A program made the position numbers and the translations under genes. A DNA stretch of 64,000 bases, from assembly GCA_022316685.1 (NCBI GenBank), contig JAKJHU010000066.1, positions 2,955,140 to 3,019,139 of the forward strand. The letters are read 5' to 3'. This DNA comes from Progne subis subis (taxonomy: Eukaryota; Chordata; Aves; Passeriformes; Hirundinidae). Of this stretch, positions 61,336 to 64,000 are shown in pieces. Within the stretch, counting starts at the first letter, position 1, and the number at the start of each line of letters is the position of its first letter. The notes under the pieces were generated by a model that was given only the letters and a program-made list of their open reading frames with translations, was not told the origin of the DNA and did not search any database.

Positions 61336-64000
61336 TTCTCAAACTGCAGCCTCAAATCTCCTTTTTTGCTCCTCTGTGTACCACTGCTTCCATCCCTCTC
61401 TACAGCCTCCTCCCCACAGGCCAGGATTCATTATCTCTCTCTCTTTTTTTCAGTATACTTGAGGCCATCTTCAGGGAGCACTGGGGTCACAGGGTGAAAT
61501 TTCCCTCCCTGATTTTGCAGGGTAGGAGCTTGTGCTTAGTTACAACACCACCAGTCTTATCCTGTCATATGACTCTGAGGGATGGCCTGAGAACCAGCAG
61601 TAAATGTTATGAGGAAAGAAAATCATGGGAGCTGGCCTGCTTCCCAAACAGGTCCAGTTTACAACACAGGAGGGAACTGTGTTGTTCCTGGGCTTGGGAA
61701 TCCCCTGTTCTGGGGAGGTCATTAGTGCCAGGCAGTTTAGGCTGGACTAAACTCGTCCCTCCTCAACTCAGTTGGCACATCACTGAAAAAAACAAAAATA
61801 GTTTTGTGATGTGGTGGGTTTTTTTTGTTTTTTTTTTTTTTTGTTTTTTTTTCCCCCGAGGGTGAATTGAATTTTGGGTAGATAGCTGTTCACTTAGCTC
61901 ACTGACTTTAATCATGGTTTAATCACGTCTTCAGCCAGGAAGGTGGAAGTTTCATCTCACTAACTCATTTTCAGCTGATTTTGTATGTGCAATTGTTAGC
62001 TCCATAAAAAGGTTCATTCCCCTGAGCTGGTAAATCTGATTGTGCTTTGCAGTCAGTTGCCTTTATATTAAATTCTAAATCAAATATTAAAGTTGATACT
62101 TTTATATAAACCAGTTGAACACACTGTATGTGGAAGCATCTATTAAGCAAGTACACATTTTAACAGAGATTTCTTCAAGCTCTAAATTTTTTTTTTTTCT
62201 TTCGCATTTTCTCAGATATCCTAGGCTGCTGCTAAAAAGGCATTTTCAGGAATTGCTGGATGGTAATTTTTCCCCTGAGAGGCACCTTGGACTTTACTTG
62301 CCCAGGTGCAGCACAACAGTTGGAGAAAACAAAAGGGGAAAAAAAAAAAAGAGACATCTAAACAAGATGCATATTTCTTAAGCAAAATTTCATTTTCTGT
62401 GAATAACCTGCAAATTATCTGAGATGCATGAGGCTCTTCCCCAAGGGAACAGTTTTTCAAAAGCTCCCTCAGAGCCAGTGCTGCCTCCCACCTTTCCTCA
62501 AGCCCAATTAATGGTGATTTCTCCCAGCTGTTTTATTCTCAGGACAAAGTTGTCTGAGGCCTTATTTCCAGGTGCTGATAGTTTTACAAGAGAGCAAAGT
62601 GCCTCCCATGTGTGAAAACACTCAGGCTACAGGAGAGCAATAAACAGAACTCCTGGATTTCACCCCTCCTTGCAGGAAGAAGCAGATATCCTTCAGTGGC
62701 CCTCGATGCTCCACACTCCTCCATGAAAACACAGCTTTGCTTTATCAAAAACACCACTTGCGCTTCAAAATATTTGTATTTTCTGAACCATGCAAGAAGT
62801 CCTGAAGTTTTTGTCTGTATCCCAAGTAGAGTCCAGGAGCTTTGCTTATTAAATTCTAACCTTAAGGTTTTCTCTTTCTCAGGTGACTTTAGAGCCCCTT
62901 TCAGCATCTAAAGGGGCTCCAAGAGAGCTGGAGAGGGATTTTGGACAAGGACAGGGAGGACAGGATAAGGGGGAATGGCTTCCCACTGCCAGAGGACAGG
63001 GCTAGATCAAATATTAGGAAGAAATTCCTCCCTGTGAGGGTGGTGAGGCCCTGGCACAGGTTGCCCAGAGAAGCTGTGTCTGTTCCATCCTTGGAAGTGT
63101 CCAAGGCCAGTCTGGACAGGGCTTGGAGCACCCTGGGATAGTGAAAGGTGTCCCTGCCCATGGCACGCGGGTGGAATGAGATAATCTTCAAGGTCCCATT
63201 TCTAACATTTGAAAAACACCCAGCAAAAGGAAAAGCAAGTCAAGTAAGCACTTATGTGAGAAGTAGAATTTAATAAAGGAATTATTAAAGAAAAAGAAAA
63301 AATTAAGGAACAGGAATTGAAATCCTAGGCTGTGTGGTTAAGCATAAAATCAGAAACACCAAAGTGATTCCAAGGGATGGGGAATGTAAAAACTAACCCA
63401 GGCTATTTATGAAAGTACAAGGGACAAATGAAGGATGGAGGAAATCTGTGAATTCTCTGTAAGGACAGTATTCTACTCCATGATAGAATGGAAAACTAAA
63501 TAAAGGAAACCACAGAAGATACCTTAATTTTCCCATCCTTCCAAAAAGGATTAGCAAGTTAAATTAACTTAAAACAGCATGAGCAGTGATAATACAAGAC
63601 AAAAACAGGTTAAAAGATGAATCAAGACTGATGAATTCAAGGACCTGAAGGAACCCAAGCAAAAGTAGCTGTGAAGTGGGCGGGGTAAAATCTGGCTCCT
63701 CAGGTGTATCACAGGAGAAGGGTAAATGCTGTGCCTGGCTGTGAGGAGGGGAATGAGGGTGTGAGGAACCAGAGACCCACAGCTTTCTTCCAGTAGCCAG
63801 GAGGCCACTGGTAAAAATCATCAAATAATCAATTTATAAGCACCTAACAGCTAATAAGGTAATACAAAGCAGCCAGTGTGGATTTGACTAGAATAGATCA
63901 TGTCAGGGGAGTTTTATTTCTGCTCTGAGAGGGTGACTGGGTGTGTCTTGACTTGGGGAAGGTTTGTATGGCTGCCTCAGTAAAAAACACGGGACTCCAT
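61336..64000. other. Intergenic sequence upstream of the STIMATE-like gene
   Basis: It contains T-rich tracts at 61819-61853, a CR1 copy at 62915-63212 and otherwise A/T-rich unique sequence. I see no exon. By synteny the next gene beyond the window would be expected to be SFMBT2, which cannot be tested here. Confidence 0.65.
62915..63212 (+). repeat. CR1 LINE 3' fragment
   Basis: Sense CR1: 'caagagagctggagagggat', 'tttggacaaggacagggagg', 'gaagaaattcctccctgtga', 'gggtggtgaggccctggcac', 'caggttgcccagagaagctg' and 'atcttcaaggtcccatttct'. About 300 bp. Confidence 0.93.

Noticed and set aside
1..64000. CRISPR arrays, operons, phage or insertion-sequence systems
   Set aside because: No regularly spaced direct repeats with unique spacers and no prokaryotic gene organisation. 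All larger structure is explained by spliced vertebrate genes, CR1 elements and tandem repeats.

Overview
The window is vertebrate nuclear DNA, almost certainly from a bird. The evidence is spliced genes with GT-AG introns, a CpG-island promoter, and many short 5'-truncated CR1 LINE fragments with typical avian CR1 3' ends. I see no prokaryotic, phage, CRISPR or tRNA/rRNA features. Most open reading frames in the window are chance ORFs in introns, repeats or the CpG island.

Two protein-coding genes lie tail to tail. (1) Positions 1-24284, plus strand: the 3' two thirds of ITIH5 (inter-alpha-trypsin inhibitor heavy chain 5). The window opens inside the exon that carries the von Willebrand A (VWA) MIDAS motif. 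Eight coding exons are resolved: 1-46, 13239-13410, 16046-16355, 19099-19652, 20022-20072, 21105-21221, 22551-22929 and 23983-24284. They cover the VWA domain, the linker, the D-P-H heavy-chain processing site and the whole C-terminal domain. The coding frame is intact across every junction except for one extra base (T at 22793) in the seventh exon. That base shifts the frame and creates an early stop at 22910-22912. (2) Positions 59890 down to 29376, minus strand: a complete eight-exon, 267-residue multi-pass membrane protein of the STIMATE/TMEM110 family (ER regulators of store-operated calcium entry). Its first exon lies in a GC-rich CpG island. I read it as the STIMATE-like paralogue (TMEM110L) and not STIMATE itself, because it neighbours ITIH5.

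Layout: 0-24 kb is ITIH5 exons and introns. 24.3-29.4 kb is the convergent 3' regions, with candidate poly(A) signals and no further gene. 29.4-59.9 kb is the STIMATE-like gene, with long introns that hold many CR1 fragments in both orientations. 59.5-60.1 kb is the CpG-island promoter. 60.1-61.3 kb holds two different degenerate tandem-repeat arrays just upstream of that promoter. 61.3-64 kb is intergenic with one more CR1 copy.

The two genes are not known to share a pathway: ITIH5 is a secreted matrix/hyaluronan-associated protein and the STIMATE family acts at ER-plasma membrane junctions. Their adjacency mirrors the human 3p21 block (ITIH1/3/4, MUSTN1, STIMATE, SFMBT1), so the locus looks like the ohnologous ITIH2/ITIH5/SFMBT2 block in which birds kept a STIMATE copy. 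The sequence supports no new kind of biological system. The observations most worth checking are the ITIH5 frameshift, the retained STIMATE paralogue with its distinct tail, and the tandem arrays at its promoter.
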